A DNA stretch of 64,000 nt from positions 36,881,555 to 36,945,554 of the forward strand of contig OY744613.1 of assembly GCA_963556255.1 (NCBI GenBank). The letters run 5' to 3'. How positions within the stretch are numbered: the first letter of the stretch is position 1; every line of letters starts with the position of its first letter. Below, piece after piece: positions 63,999-64,000 of the stretch. The notes below the pieces were generated by a model that saw nothing but the letters and a program-made list of their open reading frames with translations, was not told the origin of the DNA and did no database searches. Origin of the DNA: Allolobophora icterica (Eukaryota; Annelida; Clitellata; Crassiclitellata; Lumbricidae). The position numbers and the translations under genes were made by a program.

Positions 63999-64000
63999 TA

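Overview
The window looks like a piece of a metazoan, probably deuterostome marine invertebrate genome. The reasons are a multi-exon gene with GT/AG introns, a dense mix of metazoan transposon classes, a Ty3/gypsy element whose pol order is characteristic of a deuterostome group, and a heavily over-represented AGGCCTA motif in the first 18 kb. An echinoderm-like genome is my best guess; this is inference. No rRNA, functional tRNA, CRISPR array or bacterial gene was seen.

The only host gene I can support runs on the minus strand from 62701 down to 15605. It is the intracellular part of a receptor-type guanylate cyclase. Fourteen exons could be placed by splice sites, phase and family homology. 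They sum to 2073 nt (690 codons plus stop) and give, in order, a kinase-homology domain, a dimerisation helix, a class III cyclase domain and a C-terminal tail. The extracellular and transmembrane exons must lie beyond 64000. The cyclase domain keeps both metal aspartates and the guanine-selecting Glu and Cys, but has lost the Asn and Arg that stabilise the transition state, so it may be a pseudo-cyclase. A phase-compatible 147-nt exon made of a 45-bp tandem repeat falls in the activation segment of the kinase-homology domain.

Nearly everything else is mobile DNA. 1-6.9 kb: LINE debris, a 340-bp hAT-like MITE, an intact DD37D mariner (3014-4543) and a Tc1 3' fragment. 6.9-8.7 kb: three LINE tails in series. 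8.7-11.9 kb: a repeat split by a hAT element that is itself split by two smaller hAT elements. 13.35-15.12 kb: an element with 235-bp terminal inverted repeats built from palindromes at an exact 29-bp period; a diverged arm of the same design lies at 50.3 kb. 16.9-18.2 and 19.8-20.9 kb: two more hAT elements with 8-bp duplications, the second inside a tRNA-derived SINE. 22.3-25.9 kb: an element with about 1.24-kb inverted arms around a broken coding region. 27.2-32.7 kb: LINEs, a SINE and a 67-bp palindrome. 38.1-39.8 kb: LINEs. 40.3-47.3 kb: a full-length, apparently very young Gmr1-type Ty3/gypsy retrotransposon with integrase upstream of reverse transcriptase, inserted in an intron of the cyclase gene. 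49.3-64 kb: more LINE copies between the 5' exons of the same gene.

Four LINE groups are labelled here for cross-reference only: A (RT ending in an [12 protein letters not shown] motif, tails (ACTT)n or (TATTC)n), B (RT with MDD, C-terminus ending IQRYNA, tail (AAT)n), C (CR1/L2-like, 3' end GCGCTATATAAAT or a GATTAC-type tail) and D (RT followed by a Trp/Arg-rich GRP-type C-terminus).
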